Assembly: GCA_012295275.1 (NCBI GenBank)
Contig: CM022667.1
Location: 15,832,266 to 15,896,265, forward strand
Length of the DNA: 64,000 bases
Direction: 5' to 3'
Source of the DNA: Chrysomallon squamiferum
Taxonomy: Eukaryota > Mollusca > Gastropoda > Neomphalida > Peltospiridae
In this document: positions 1-11,410 of the stretch, piece after piece
Layout: every line of letters begins with the position of its first letter
Numbering within the stretch: the stretch's first letter is position 1
The notes under the pieces: model-generated
Told to the model about the DNA's origin: nothing
What the model saw: only the letters and a program-made list of their open reading frames with translations
The model's database searches: none
Translations under genes and position numbers: made by a program

Positions 1-1650
1 ATAAAATACCATGGATTAAAACTGACTGTCCTTTGAGTTTTTATTTCCTATGGACAAAATATTTTGTGCCATGGATTATATCAATTTTTTTTTTTTTATT
101 TATTTATTTATTCATAATTCGAAACAACATTTTTTTATTTTTCATTTTATTTCAGCCTTGACTTCCAATAGGAATGTTATAATTATTTTTAAAAACTGAT
201 TTACTCTTTCATACTTTTTTTGAGTAAAATTATATTTTATCTGTATAACAATTTGAAAACTGTTTTGCTTAGACCATTGTTAATATCACTGGCTGTAGAA
301 AATAATTTAGTAAAACCAAGCTTTAGATTGGTTGATTGTCAGCAAAATTTTGTCTCACCTTTTCTCTCTCTGTCTCGTTGTCCGCACACATATATAAATC
401 ATACAATGTCTCTCTCGTTCAGTAGTAGACATATATTCCTAAAACTACATAAATTTACACAGAAAAAAATTCGTACATTTTGTACATTTTATAAATGAAT
501 GTAATTGCTCGCTATTAGTGACACAGAAATGCAAATATCAGTATTATTAACATTCTCCAGACTTCACTCTATTATGATGTGCAAAAGTATTTTTACAAAC
601 TTTAGTAACAGTGACATTTTTAAAAAAATAAAAACGTACAATTTGCCTTCCATATATCCAGTTCAAATTACTGACCATTACAGAAATATAAATTAAAACA
701 GAAAATATTTATCTTTATAATTTAAATCCTTAAATTACGATCAGATAAAGGAATTAAAACCATAAACATATCAGTTTTATTTAACAGTTCATGGATCTAA
801 GTTACAATGTAATATACAGTTAAATCAGAACTATCTGTCAGTTCAAATCCTGGCTTACGATAAATTTAGATGTAAATCTACGATCAGTAAAACTATTTAT
901 CGCTGGTGTGACTCTCTTCTGACTGCATATCCCTGACTATCTGACTATGCGTAAACACGTAGAAATATGCGCGCAACATACGCAGCCTAGATGCACACAT
1001 ACCTGCTCTGCTGAACACGCTAACTCCACGCACAAAATTATATTGCTTGTTTTTTTATGACTATTTTCTGCTTGATGATTAAAAATGAAACAATGAACAA
1101 CTATATTTTGCTGATGTTTACATTCTTAAACGAAGCTATTTTTACAATTAATCCTATTTACGTTACTGTTGAAAAGAGTAGACAAATTATATTTAGAAAC
1201 GTTAATCCTTTAATCACATAATTATACAGCCATGCTACATTTATCTTCAAATGCACAAAAATGTAGAACTGACAGAAAAGAACAAATTATTTAAAATATT
1301 TAACACTTGTCTAATTTGGGCATGGATTCAATTTCAGTTTATTTTTAAGTCGAATAGACTTATAATGAATTATTAGATTTGACAACCGGGTCTTTTTCAA
1401 AAGACACATTCTGAATATATATATAGATATAGATAGATGGAGTAAATAGATAGATAGATGAACAGATACATGGAATATACTGCTGTTAATAATTAAATGC
1501 CGACCTGTTGTTAAACAACTATTATTTAATTTCTTATTAGTTCGAATTTCAGATTAACAAAAGCGTATTGGTAGTGCGTCTGTAGTTGTAGAGTACAAAA
1601 TCTAATTACACTCTTTTCCCTCTCTTTTTCTTACCACCATCTGTGTCAAG
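1..1650. other. 5' flank/upstream intron of copy 1, low-quality consensus
   Basis: Homologous to 23066-24711 and 40518-42230. It is AT-rich, with (TTTA)n and GATA-type microsatellites and no supported coding sequence. Compared with units 2 and 3 it carries many scattered single-base insertions, while the sequence after about 2100 matches unit 2 almost perfectly. That pattern points to poor consensus quality rather than biology. Short ORFs at 220-696 are not conserved in the other units. Confidence 0.6.
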
Positions 1651-1685
1651 CACAATGGAAGGGGCGAAATCCGAGAAATTACTAG
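1651..1685 (+). CDS. SLC26 copy 1, start-codon microexon (disrupted here)
   Basis: Counterpart of the 31-nt exon seen cleanly in copies 2 and 3. The ATG is at 1655-1657 and the donor GT at 1686. Here the 27 coding bases have become 31 through four one-base additions (an extra G after ATG, GGG to GGGG, an extra C, and an extra A before the donor), and the donor reads GTAAAT instead of GTAAGT. As written, the exon does not join in frame to the large exon. The neighbouring 2 kb shows the same kind of scattered insertions, so I favour consensus error over real loss. In the other copies this exon encodes MKGEIEKLL. Confidence 0.55.
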
Positions 1686-2142
1686 GTAAATTTCGATTTA
1701 TTTTTCTTTTAATTTAACCTGTTTGGTAATCAAGTTTTCTTTAAGACAATAAAGCATATAAGTGTTTAATAAAACAATTTATATATCAATATATCACGAG
1801 TAGTTGAAACAATAATTTTGAATCCGTAAAAATCTGTTGCATGGTTGCCTCACGTCCCTCAGAGAAACGACATCTGGTGACCTCGGCTAAGCACGGTTAA
1901 TAACCACCGGCACGCTAACCGATATTTATTCCACTACTTTGGACTGAAAATTTAAAGCGATCTGTTCGTTTTCTGTTCGTAACGTCCAGCTGTGTACAGT
2001 TTTAAAGCAACTGACCCTTTATATGTTTTTAAGTAAATATGACCTAATTACAGTTCAACTTCCTTGCCTTCTTAGCTCCATCGAGGGACACAAGACGGTC
2101 ATATTTATAATGTTAAAATCAAACACACACCGGCAGGCACAC

Positions 2143-2216
<74 letters not shown>

Positions 2217-3299
2217 AATAAAACAATAAATAAAACAAAGAAGAAGGTTGTTAATGTAAACAAATCCATTGTAAACAACGGTCTATACATATTCATGTAT
2301 GTATATAATTATAAAATTTGTGTAATGTGTGTTTGTATTATGCATATATTTTTAGCCTACAGTTTATGATAAAAAAAAAAAAAAGTCATTGTCATTGCCT
2401 ACTTCGTTTCGGGTGTAAATTCCAGAAAGAAAAAAACAAAACAATACAAAACAAACAAAGACAAATTATATAGTAATTGGTTTTATCAACATCAACACAC
2501 AATTATGCAAGTACGATCACTCCTTAATCAGTTGCGGCAATTTGCACGTAATTAGGCTGCCCCTTGAGTCGAAATGGTCGCGTTTCTTTGTAATTATTAT
2601 ATGCAGCTAAATGAATATGTTTATTATTAGTGTGTGCTGATGTCAAAATGAATTCACTCATTTAGATTTAGCGTCAAAAGCAGAAGGACAATAATACACG
2701 TAGCTCACATTATGCATTGTTTTAGACGCAATGTCAAAGTGACAGAAAAAACCAGAAACTTATCGAATTTTCTAAAGCAAAATTTACGGAAAAGTATTCA
2801 TCAAATCCACTGTATAAATAGATAGATTTAGGACAAATGAACTATCGTACCACTGACATTATTAAAATAATAAAAGCAATTAAATCATTTCCTGCTATTA
2901 CCTGAAAGCAGACTTTTTGCAGCCTATGCTAAACATGGAAGCTCTAACATAGAAGATAGCCTTTAAGAGAAATATGAAAAGTAAAAAAAAAAAAATAATA
3001 ATAATAATAAAAATGGTAGAAGTAGTAGTACTGGCGGTAGTAGTAACAGTAGCAGTTATATTAGTGGTAGTGACTATAACTGTGTTATTGTATTTAAATA
3101 TATAAATGCAGCATACGACAACGACTAAAAAATAATAAACCTAATTTGTTCAGTAACAGAGTAAAAGATATCTGTTATTAGCGAATTTTAATAAAGACAC
3201 ACACATACAAACACCCGCATTTTCACTTCTACATTTTAGACACTTACTGTCATCATATAGTTCTTTCTACTCGTTTCACCTGATTCCGTCAGAACAGTA

Positions 3300-3350
<51 letters not shown>

Positions 3351-3978
3351 ACCTACCCTGGACAAGAAGAAATTAGGGTTTGTTACAAACAGATGGGAGA
3401 AAGAACTATTGATAATATAAAGTTTAGCCATCTTGGACCAGATTAAATGAGGATGTGAAATTCTTTATTTACCGTTATTGTACGATCGTAATTCAGTTGA
3501 GTTTGTCAGTGAAAAAAAATTTGCTGTTAAGTTGGCGCATAGTGTACTTACTACGTATCTTTGAAAGCATAAATAAAAATGTCTTGTATCTAAAAGGCTT
3601 TTGAAAACTTTTGCAGTAATTTATTTTGTGACCATAGTTGCTGCTTATATAAAGTGCGGTTTCAACTTAGCATCTTTAACGAAAATTCAGAAAGTAAATG
3701 ATTTCAGTTTATTTATTTTATTTTAATTTATTTTATTTTTAAATTGATTGATTGATTAAACTATTTATTTTTTATTTTTGGCTTAGTTAATTATGTACTT
3801 TAGAGGTCAACCACTTTTTGACAATATTACTCTCGCAGTGTACAATAAACAGACAAATATATTTTTATTTATTTAGTTTATAACCAGTTAATTTTTCACA
3901 AACAAGTCTTAAATAAAAAAGATAATGACAAAAATAATAATAAAAACAAGAACAATAATAATGTTGAATATGATTATG

Positions 3979-4025
<47 letters not shown>

Positions 4026-4852
4026 GAATTACATAAAATAAAATAAAATTATCTGCAGAATGATTTATTCTTCATAAACACGGTTTTAAGTTATCTTGAG
4101 AGCAATGTATGTTTCTCTACAGTAAACTAAGTCTACTTGTAAACTTGTCAGTGATTTGTTACACAAGACAATTTAGTCTGTACTTTTACGAAGCATCAGA
4201 CAGCTTTAAAGTGTTGTAAATATAACAATAATTTAAAAAAAAATTTATACGCCAGCAGGTGATATATAGCTATTTGATAAAGGTCTTTCTCCAAGGAAGT
4301 CTCTCCAGTATTACCAAGTTGTTATATTTTATATCCACGTATTAAATTGACTAAAAAACATGATGTTTTTTTTTTCTAAAACGAACTCTCTGTCTTTCAC
4401 TCTGACCTCACAGGCAAATCTACACCCACACGCGACTAACTTTTTTCTCACAGAACTTTTCTCCACTCATACCTCCACCCACATACAAATTCATTTTCTT
4501 TCTCATCTTTCCTCAAGACAATGATTTGTTGAAAATTAATAGTTTCTTTTTGCTCCTAAGACTTTTTCCTGCTTTTTTCTCAATCAGTTTATTTATTTTT
4601 CCACTGCCTGTGTCTCAGTGAACATTCTAGCACTTTGTATTCTATTCTATAAAACACTGACAAAATTTGTTTAACATGAAAAAATAGTTGTATTTTAATG
4701 AAATGAAATGTGTATTTATATATATATTCATATATACTTCAAAACTATTCTAATACATTTCATTTCCTGTCTGATCATAATAAAGCAATGTAACCTTTTA
4801 TAAGAAAGCTAAATAATTTTATTTAATTTAGAACAAATTCGTCTATTTGCAG
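1686..4852 (+). other. Intron of SLC26 copy 1
   Basis: Inferred intron of about 3.17 kb, from the donor at 1686 to a strong acceptor (tctatttgcag) ending at 4852. It contains (TAA)n/(TAAA)n at 2144-2218, a (GT)n tract at about 3301-3349 and (ATT)n at 3976-4023. From about 2100 to 4240 it is nearly identical to the copy 2 intron. From about 4240 it diverges from copies 2 and 3, which agree with each other there. Confidence 0.7.
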
Positions 4853-6964
4853 GATCAGGACTCTTCAGCAAACATGGACATTCCGATGGACGAGAAAACG
4901 TCGGACGACATGCTGGGCACCGTGACCATTAAACGTCGAGTGTACACTCAAAACAAACTGGACAGAACCTATCACAAGGCGCCGACTCCGAAGTCTTTAA
5001 AAGATCGCTTTAGAAAGAAATGTCAGTGTTCCAAAAGTAGCATCCTCCGCGGTTTCATTTCTTTGTTGCCAGTCTTGATGGTCATCAAGCGTTATAACTG
5101 GAGACAAAATTTACTTGGCGATTTCCTGGCCGGTTTATCTGCAGCTTTCATGCATTTTCCTCAAGGCATAGGCTTCGGGATCCTGGCATCACTCAGAGCT
5201 GTGCACGGTTTATACAGCACCTTCTTTGCGATCGTTTTCTACGCCATATTTGGAACCAGTCAGCATGTCTCTTTTGGGACCAATGCAGTTATTGCTCTTC
5301 TTACAGCTACCATAGTTGACAGAGAATCTGATTTAAAGTTCGGCGGTTACGGTAATTCTTCCAATGTAACAGAATCTGGTGAAGATATCGAGAACACGAT
5401 ACTGCAGTATAAAGTAGGAGTAGCAATGGCTGCAACGTTTCTGACGGGATTATTTCTACTGGCAATGGGTGTGTTCAGACTCGGGTTTATCACAAACTAT
5501 CTTGCCGTATCCTTTGTCGGAGGATTCACTACAGCAGCATCGTTTCACATAACAACCAGTCAAGTCAGCAAGCTGTTTGGATTAAGTATAAAAAGTAAAC
5601 CAGGAGCTGGCAAAATCGTTTTAATGTACGTGGACATATTTACCAACATCGCAGACACAAACATAGCCGATTTCGTGATAGGAATGATCAGCATTGCCAT
5701 TTTGCTGGGGGTCAAGGTCGGTATCAACGAACGCTACGGAAAGAAACTGAAAATGCCTATTCCTATTGATCTGATAATTGTAATAATTGCGACGATAATT
5801 TCCCACTTTGCAGAATTCAACAGAAGATTTGGGATGCACGTTGTTGGATTTATTCCTTCAGGAATGCCCGTGCCAAGTCTCCCAGATTTAACAGTGACGA
5901 CCAGAATCGCTCAGGACAGTTTCATCATTGCTATTCTCGTATTTGCGATGACGATCTCCATGGCGAAGCTTTGTGCAGCTATACACGACTATGAAGTGGA
6001 CAGCAATCAGGAATTAGTGGCATACGGAGCGACAAACATCCTGTCTTCATTCTTTCAGTGCTTTCCTACCTGTGTCGCTCCACCGAGGTCGATGATTCTC
6101 AGCTCTCTGGGATCTAAAACCACTCTGAATGCTGTACCGGCAGCCATTTTTATCCTGGTTGTTTTACTGGTCGCTGGACAGCTGTTTGTATCACTACCTA
6201 TCGCCGTTCTTGCTGCGATGATTATGGTGGCGATGAAGAATTTACTTCTGCAGGTAAAACAGCTTCCAGTTCTTTGGAAGATCAGCAAGGCAGACTTCAT
6301 CATTTGGCTGACGACGGCGCTTGTATCCATCCTAGTAGATCTGGATATCGGACTTATTGCTGGAATTGGTGTCTCCATCTTTTCAATCATCGTCCAGAGC
6401 CAGTTTTCGACTGGTCAGCTTGTTGGCATCTCGGAAAAAGAGGACGTATATCTGGACGTAAAATATCATAAAGATATAAAAGAACTTAAAGGAATTAAGA
6501 TATTTTATTTCAGCACAACACTTTTCTTCGCCAGCGCTGAACGATTCAAGTCCCAGCTTTTTGAGAAGACATTTCATCCTTTAAAATACGAAATCATTCC
6601 AAAAGGTGTTGCAATACAAGCTGATGGTATAAAAGATACAAATTCCCTCGAAGACGCCGAGGAAGAAAAACATAATAAAATAGAAATTGAAAGTGAAACT
6701 GAAAATCCAATTCATCACATTATCATTGATTGTTCGGCTATGACTTACATAGACATGGCTGGCGTAAATGTTCTTAAACTGGTAGTCACACAATTCCAGC
6801 GAGTGGGAACAGAAATATTTTTAGCAAACTGTTGTCGCTATATGCTGTCGGTGTTGGAGAAATCACAGATATACGACATTCTGCCTAAGAGCCACGTTTT
6901 TTACGATGTTCATGATGCTGTAACCGAGGCATGCATGGGTCAGAAAATTACTTTAAATCTGTAG
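4853..6964 (+). CDS. SLC26/SulP family anion transporter, copy 1, large exon (intact)
   Basis: Encodes 703 residues. Joined to the microexon it would give a protein of about 712 residues, the normal SLC26 size; numbering below assumes that join. Family members are plasma-membrane anion exchangers or channels (chloride, bicarbonate, sulfate, oxalate) with 14 membrane segments and a cytoplasmic STAS domain. The sequence shows a basic cytosolic N-terminus with the family signature around KRRVYTQNKL, then the first core segment with FPQG (Q113), then GTSQHVSFGTNAV. An extracellular loop has two N-glycosylation sequons (N177 NSS, N180 NVT), placed like those of prestin. GGFTTAASFHITTSQ follows, then the second inverted half with CVAPPRSMIL. 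The STAS domain runs from about residue 537 to the end and includes DCSAMTYIDMAG. The exon starts at the acceptor ending at 4852; reading from the upstream TTG is an artefact. In-frame ATGs also exist further in (SANMD, then PMDEK). In the anion-site motif the usual serine is proline (P420), though the arginine (R421) is kept. Transported ion not determinable. Confidence 0.93.
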   Translation, partial: DQDSSANMDIPMDEKTSDDMLGTVTIKRRVYTQNKLDRTYHKAPTPKSLKDRFRKKCQCSKSSILRGFISLLPVLMVIKRYNWRQNLLGDFLAGLSAAFMHFPQGIGFGILASLRAVHGLYSTFFAIVFYAIFGTSQHVSFGTNAVIALLTATIVDRESDLKFGGYGNSSNVTESGEDIENTILQYKVGVAMAATFLTGLFLLAMGVFRLGFITNYLAVSFVGGFTTAASFHITTSQVSKLFGLSIKSKPGAGKIVLMYVDIFTNIADTNIADFVIGMISIAILLGVKVGINERYGKKLKMPIPIDLIIVIIATIISHFAEFNRRFGMHVVGFIPSGMPVPSLPDLTVTTRIAQDSFIIAILVFAMTISMAKLCAAIHDYEVDSNQELVAYGATNILSSFFQCFPTCVAPPRSMILSSLGSKTTLNAVPAAIFILVVLLVAGQLFVSLPIAVLAAMIMVAMKNLLLQVKQLPVLWKISKADFIIWLTTALVSILVDLDIGLIAGIGVSIFSIIVQSQFSTGQLVGISEKEDVYLDVKYHKDIKELKGIKIFYFSTTLFFASAERFKSQLFEKTFHPLKYEIIPKGVAIQADGIKDTNSLEDAEEEKHNKIEIESETENPIHHIIIDCSAMTYIDMAGVNVLKLVVTQFQRVGTEIFLANCCRYMLSVLEKSQIYDILPKSHVFYDVHDAVTEACMGQKITLNL

Positions 6965-8100
6965 TAATATGTTGTCCTATTTTTATGCACATTCCAGCTG
7001 AAAGAAAATGACGGGACATTTAGTGCATGGAGGATTATGTGTATTTGTGTATTGTTTGTGTATTAATTGTGCTTTTGTATGTGAGTGTGCACGCACGCTC
7101 ACGCACGTGAACTTGTCTGTCCATCTTTTTATACTGAGAAGGCGTAAAAACAATTTTGATATATTATTATTATTATTATTATTATTATATAGATTTACAA
7201 TCCCTTATCTGAACGATTTCGAACTGTAAATATTTTGGAAAGCAAAGAGACAGTCTGAGATTAGGATCTAAGTCTAAAAACGATTTCCATTTATATTTCT
7301 TTTACAGCATATATAATCCGAAAACTATCACTACTTCTACTGTTTGGAACAAGTTTTCCTTCTAAATTTCGGAAAAGTGGTCCTGAACCTTAATAATAGT
7401 AATAATAATAATAATAATAGTAATAGTAATAATAATAATAACAACAACAATAATAATAAAAGTTTGAAATCAATATATTTGCTTATTATTATTATTATTA
7501 TAACTGGATGATGTTATGCAAGAAAAATGCATGAGGTATAAAAATATTTAGCTTTACTGTACTGAAATAAAAGTTATTAAATTTCTGTGATACAGTGTCT
7601 ATAATTATCATATTATTTTAACTACATGAAGTTAACAATTATTTTTAAATAAAAGTAAAACTTTAGTCATAAAATCAAGCTGTTACTAGATTTCTGTCAA
7701 AAAATAGTGTCGATATAGGCCACTATTACCGTGTTGTTTAATTTTTTGGTAGACCTTTCAAGAGTTATCTTTCTTTAATTAGCGTCTACTGGAAATGTAA
7801 CAGGTTAATGATTTAAAATATCTATTATGACTGAGTCTCCCTCCCAGTTAAAAGACAATATATTAAATAATTATAATAAAAATGATGATGATGATGATGA
7901 TGATGATAATAATAACAATAATAATAACATAAATACTACTACTACTACTACTACAACTATTACTACTACTACTACTACTACTACTACTAATAATAATAAA
8001 TTAATAAATAAATAAATAAAAAGAAAAATAGAGAAAAAATAAGTTTCGTTTAAATAATTTAATAACATCTTATTCTATATTAATTATAAAATTACATAAC
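6965..8100 (+). other. 3' UTR and downstream flank of copy 1
   Basis: AT-rich and near-identical to 30071-31194 in unit 2. It carries (ATT)n at about 7162-7186, interrupted (TAA)n at 7390-7460 and a compound (GAT)n/(TAA)n/(ACT)n tract at about 7884-8020. A candidate polyadenylation signal lies at 7566. Short ORFs here are built from microsatellites and are not genes. Confidence 0.7.
7566..7571 (+). promoter_or_regulatory. Candidate poly(A) signal, copy 1
   Basis: AATAAA inside tactgaaataaaag, 602 nt after the stop. The same extended string occurs 602 nt after the stop in copy 2 and about 425 nt after it in copies 3 and 4. Conservation in all four copies supports it, but AATAAA is common by chance in sequence this AT-rich. 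Confidence 0.45.
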
Positions 8101-8300
8101 TGTTGCCAGAGGCGTAGCATTGGTTGCCAGAGCCCGGGACCCGGGAAGTGTATTGCGCGCACTGATCTGTGAAAATTAGTCATTCCCCGAGCCCCTCCCA
8201 CTAGTCGAGTAGTGAAACCCGCCTCTTTCCCTCCATTACAAAACACCACATTTTCTGTAATCTTTAATAATCCACGTTTTCTGTTCTTCGTTAATTTATT
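8101..8300. repeat. Conserved GC-richer block downstream of copy 1
   Basis: Begins tgttgccagaggcgtagc and includes agcccgggacccgggaag and ccccgagcccctccc, clearly more GC-rich than its flanks. A homologue lies downstream of every copy (31195-31400, 48205-48420, and inverted at 56000-56230). Indels between copies break every reading frame, so it is not a conserved protein. It may be a fossil of a mobile element carried along by the duplications. Confidence 0.55.
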
Positions 8301-8639
8301 TTAAATCTTTTTGTTTTATTTTCTAAAGCGTGCTTATTCTTTGTTGTTTCAGGTTGCAAATTTTTTTAAAATACACTCTCATATTTTTTCTTCAACTTTT
8401 TTTCCTGCTTGAACCCGATATTTTTCTTTACTGCTAATCCTGTCATTAATGAATCAACAGCTTTATCGTGTAAAACCCAAAAGTAACTAATTCATATTTC
8501 AGGTTGTCATTATACGATGTATACATAAGATATCTAGTTATCATTAATATTACACACGCGCGCACACACGCGCACACTGTCACACACACACCTATAGACC
8601 ACAATATGGTATTTAATTAATACTATTTCTGGAATAACT
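8301..8639. other. AT-rich 3' flank, no gene seen
   Basis: T-rich sequence with short CA/CGCACA runs at 8553-8590. It matches 31401-31730 in unit 2 with small indels. I see no gene here. Confidence 0.6.
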
Positions 8640-9340
8640 TAATTTTATTGTCGAAGTGTGGTAGCTGGTTTTGTCTGTAGTATGATAATGCGTGGCGTAT
8701 TTCACAGTATTTGGATACAGAAGAAATTAGTGTTATACATGTATGAAGGTTCAGTATTATTTTTATCTTCATATTTAAATAGCAGTTATCGTTGACGTCA
8801 ACACGACATGAATTACTGCAGGATTGTTTTGTCTTTCTTTTTAATAAATAAAAAAAAATCTATAAATAAATAAAAACGGAAAATAATTAATGAGAATATA
8901 AGTAAATAAATAAATAAGTAAACAAATAAACAAACCTATTTATAGCTAATGTATTAAGGTTCAGTATGGTTATTATCATGTTTAAATAATAGTATTGTTG
9001 ATGGACTAAATACAGTTTTGTTAAGACAGATGTTTTTTTTTACAGCCTGCCATTACTCGTATTTGTTTGCCGTCAACATCACGTGAATTACTGCAGACTT
9101 GTTGCATCATTCATTCTGTCAACTGTTGTATTTCTAATAATAAACAAATCTACAAAAAAAAAAAAAAAAAAAAAAAAACAACGAAAAAACCAAACATATA
9201 TGCGAAAGTAAATAGATACATAAATAAGTAAACAAACAAGTAAATAAATAAATAGATAGATAAATAAACAACCATTTTGTAACTGATACAGAGAAATGAT
9301 TATGCTTCTTTTTCTTTTGTTTGACATTATGTATGCATGT
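8640..9340 (+). repeat. Two TAAA-tailed dispersed repeats
   Basis: Two related modules. The first carries cgttgacgtcaacacgacat, the second gccgtcaacatcacgtgaat, each followed by attactgcag and then a tail of TAAATAAATA/TAAGTAAA. Related modules lie at 12320-13000, 31780-32350 and 48900-49230, and inverted at 55320-55560. A conserved head plus a short A-rich repeat tail is typical of SINE-like retroposons. No clear RNA polymerase III promoter or target-site duplication was identified, so the class is unassigned. Poly(A) at 9154-9178 is part of a tail. Confidence 0.5.
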
Positions 9341-9889
9341 CTTTGTTCTATTCTCGTTCACTAAGACGCTCAGAAAGATTGCATTTTTAAAAATTTTATT
9401 AATATGTTTTATATTTTATTAATTGTCAGAAGTATTTGAGACAACAACAACAACAACAACAAAACTAACAATAATAACGCATATTTGATAGTATTTTTTA
9501 TCCCGGTAGGAATAAGTACAACTAATACATTTTGAAAAACCAAACACACTATAATAATAATATACATAGAAAATACAAATAAAAAAAATAAAAACTAATA
9601 TGCAGAATATACATTTAATATATGGATTCAAGGATAAGGGCTAGATATCTAGCCCTTATCCTTAAATCCAGGATAATTTGTGTTTATTACTAACTTAAAT
9701 AAAGCTTGTGTAGATCTGAATTCCTTTCAAATAAATGACTGATTCTTTTTCCTCTTATTCAAGTATATAGAGCAGAAAGCACTAACATAGAAATGGGGAC
9801 GAAGGCGTTAACATAAGTACGTGACATACTATAAGAAAAATAATTTTATGGGAAAAAATTAACTTAGTTCAGGCTCCTTTTCAACGAGA
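9341..9889. other. AT-rich flank containing a palindrome; no gene
   Basis: Mostly low-complexity sequence, with a (CAA)n run at 9441-9465, and near-identical to 32430-32985 in unit 2. It contains the palindrome annotated separately. An inverted counterpart runs through about 54250-54650 in unit 4. Confidence 0.6.
9624..9669. repeat. 46-bp near-perfect loop-less palindrome
   Basis: Two 23-nt arms meet at GATATC with no spacer and one mismatch; the core arm reads aaggataagggctagat. It could form a cruciform. The unit 2 copy (about 32698-32747) has lost symmetry through indels. Unit 4 keeps one arm (54448-54473). Arms meeting head to head could be what remains of a small terminal-inverted-repeat element. 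Confidence 0.85.
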
Positions 9890-11375
9890 CCCTTAATAAA
9901 ACAGTAATCTCTATTGTCAACCGTTTTTTAACTTTCACATATTCTTTAAACCATAAACTTGTTTTCAAAGTATTAACGAATTCAAAGCATTTGTTATAAC
10001 TGAAAATAATAGTTATAAATTTTGCTCTGTGACTGCAACACAAATGTAAATCGTTATAAATTCTTTAAATCATAAAATGACATTTCGGACCAAAAGAATA
10101 GCATAACGTTTAGAATGAGTTAGAAGGGTAGAATAATAAGAATATCGCTTAATGAGAAAAACCGTAACGGGTTTCTTAAGTTATGCTTATATTAATGGGT
10201 GTCTATGTTTTGTTCCATTTGATTTACCTTTATAGACTGCACATTTTTATTTTTATTTTTATTTTTTTTATTTATATTATTCTGTTTTAATTGATTATTT
10301 TAAAATTTATTTTATTTATTTATTCATTTATTTATTTATTTATTTATTTATTCTTCTCTTGAAGCGTTTTTTATTCAGCGAACAAGAGCAAACACTGCTT
10401 TTATTCTTAACTGGAAAATAAGAAATCAAACAGAAAACGAATAACAAAGAACAAAAAAAACCACAAAAACTAAGCACATCTATTATACATTACAGATCAC
10501 TCAGACGGATAACCGCAGCAATGCGCTCTTCACGTGATTTGCCGAGTCCTTGCAACCTTGGCCGTATCAGATTTATTAAACTTATTTATAGACCACGTGG
10601 CACACTGACATACATTCTTCACGTTTTAGCTTGAAATATATACCATACTGATCCTTTTTTCTTAAATGAAAGATTCACGAAAATTAGTTCATTGTTTTTT
10701 CTGCTCTGTTTTTTTTCAGTCAGCAATTCAGTTGAATATATCAAAAATCTGTAATAACCAGTAATCGTATTGTAAACCGTATTTCAACTATCACACATTC
10801 TTTGAACTATTAATGAATTCAAACATTTGTTAGATATGAAAATAATGGGAAAAAATCTCAAATTCTTTGAATCTAAATTTATACTGCTTATGTATGACGT
10901 TAGTGGCGTTTGCTTTTATTTTAAAAATTATTTTATTTAATATATTTTATTATTGTTTTTAATGAGCAGTAGGTAGAATGGTACAAACATATTAAGAGTA
11001 TCTAATAGCTTAGTGAATATGATCGTTCAATTGTTTTCCAGTGTTTTACTCTGTGACTGCAACAAAAATGTAAATCATTATAAATTCTTTAAACCATAAA
11101 ATGACACTTCGGACCAAAAGAATAGCTCAACGTTTTAGAATGAGTTAGAACGATAGAATCAAAAAAATGTCGCTTAATGAGAAAAACCCGTAACGGGTTT
11201 CTTAAGTTATGCTTATATTAATGGGTGTCTATGTGTTTTTTTCTTATTTATCTTTCCAGACTTTTTTCAGTTTTATTTTTTTATTTTTAAATTTCTTTCA
11301 TTTATTTATTCATTCTTCTAATAAAGCATTTTGGATTGAACGAACAACAGAAGGAACCTTGCCTATATTCTTAGC

Positions 11376-11410
<35 letters not shown>

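Noticed and set aside
6055-6390. Conserved 111-codon antisense ORF, repeated in all four copies
   Set aside because: It lies entirely opposite the transporter coding sequence and is conserved only because the sense strand is. Its composition is a codon shadow.
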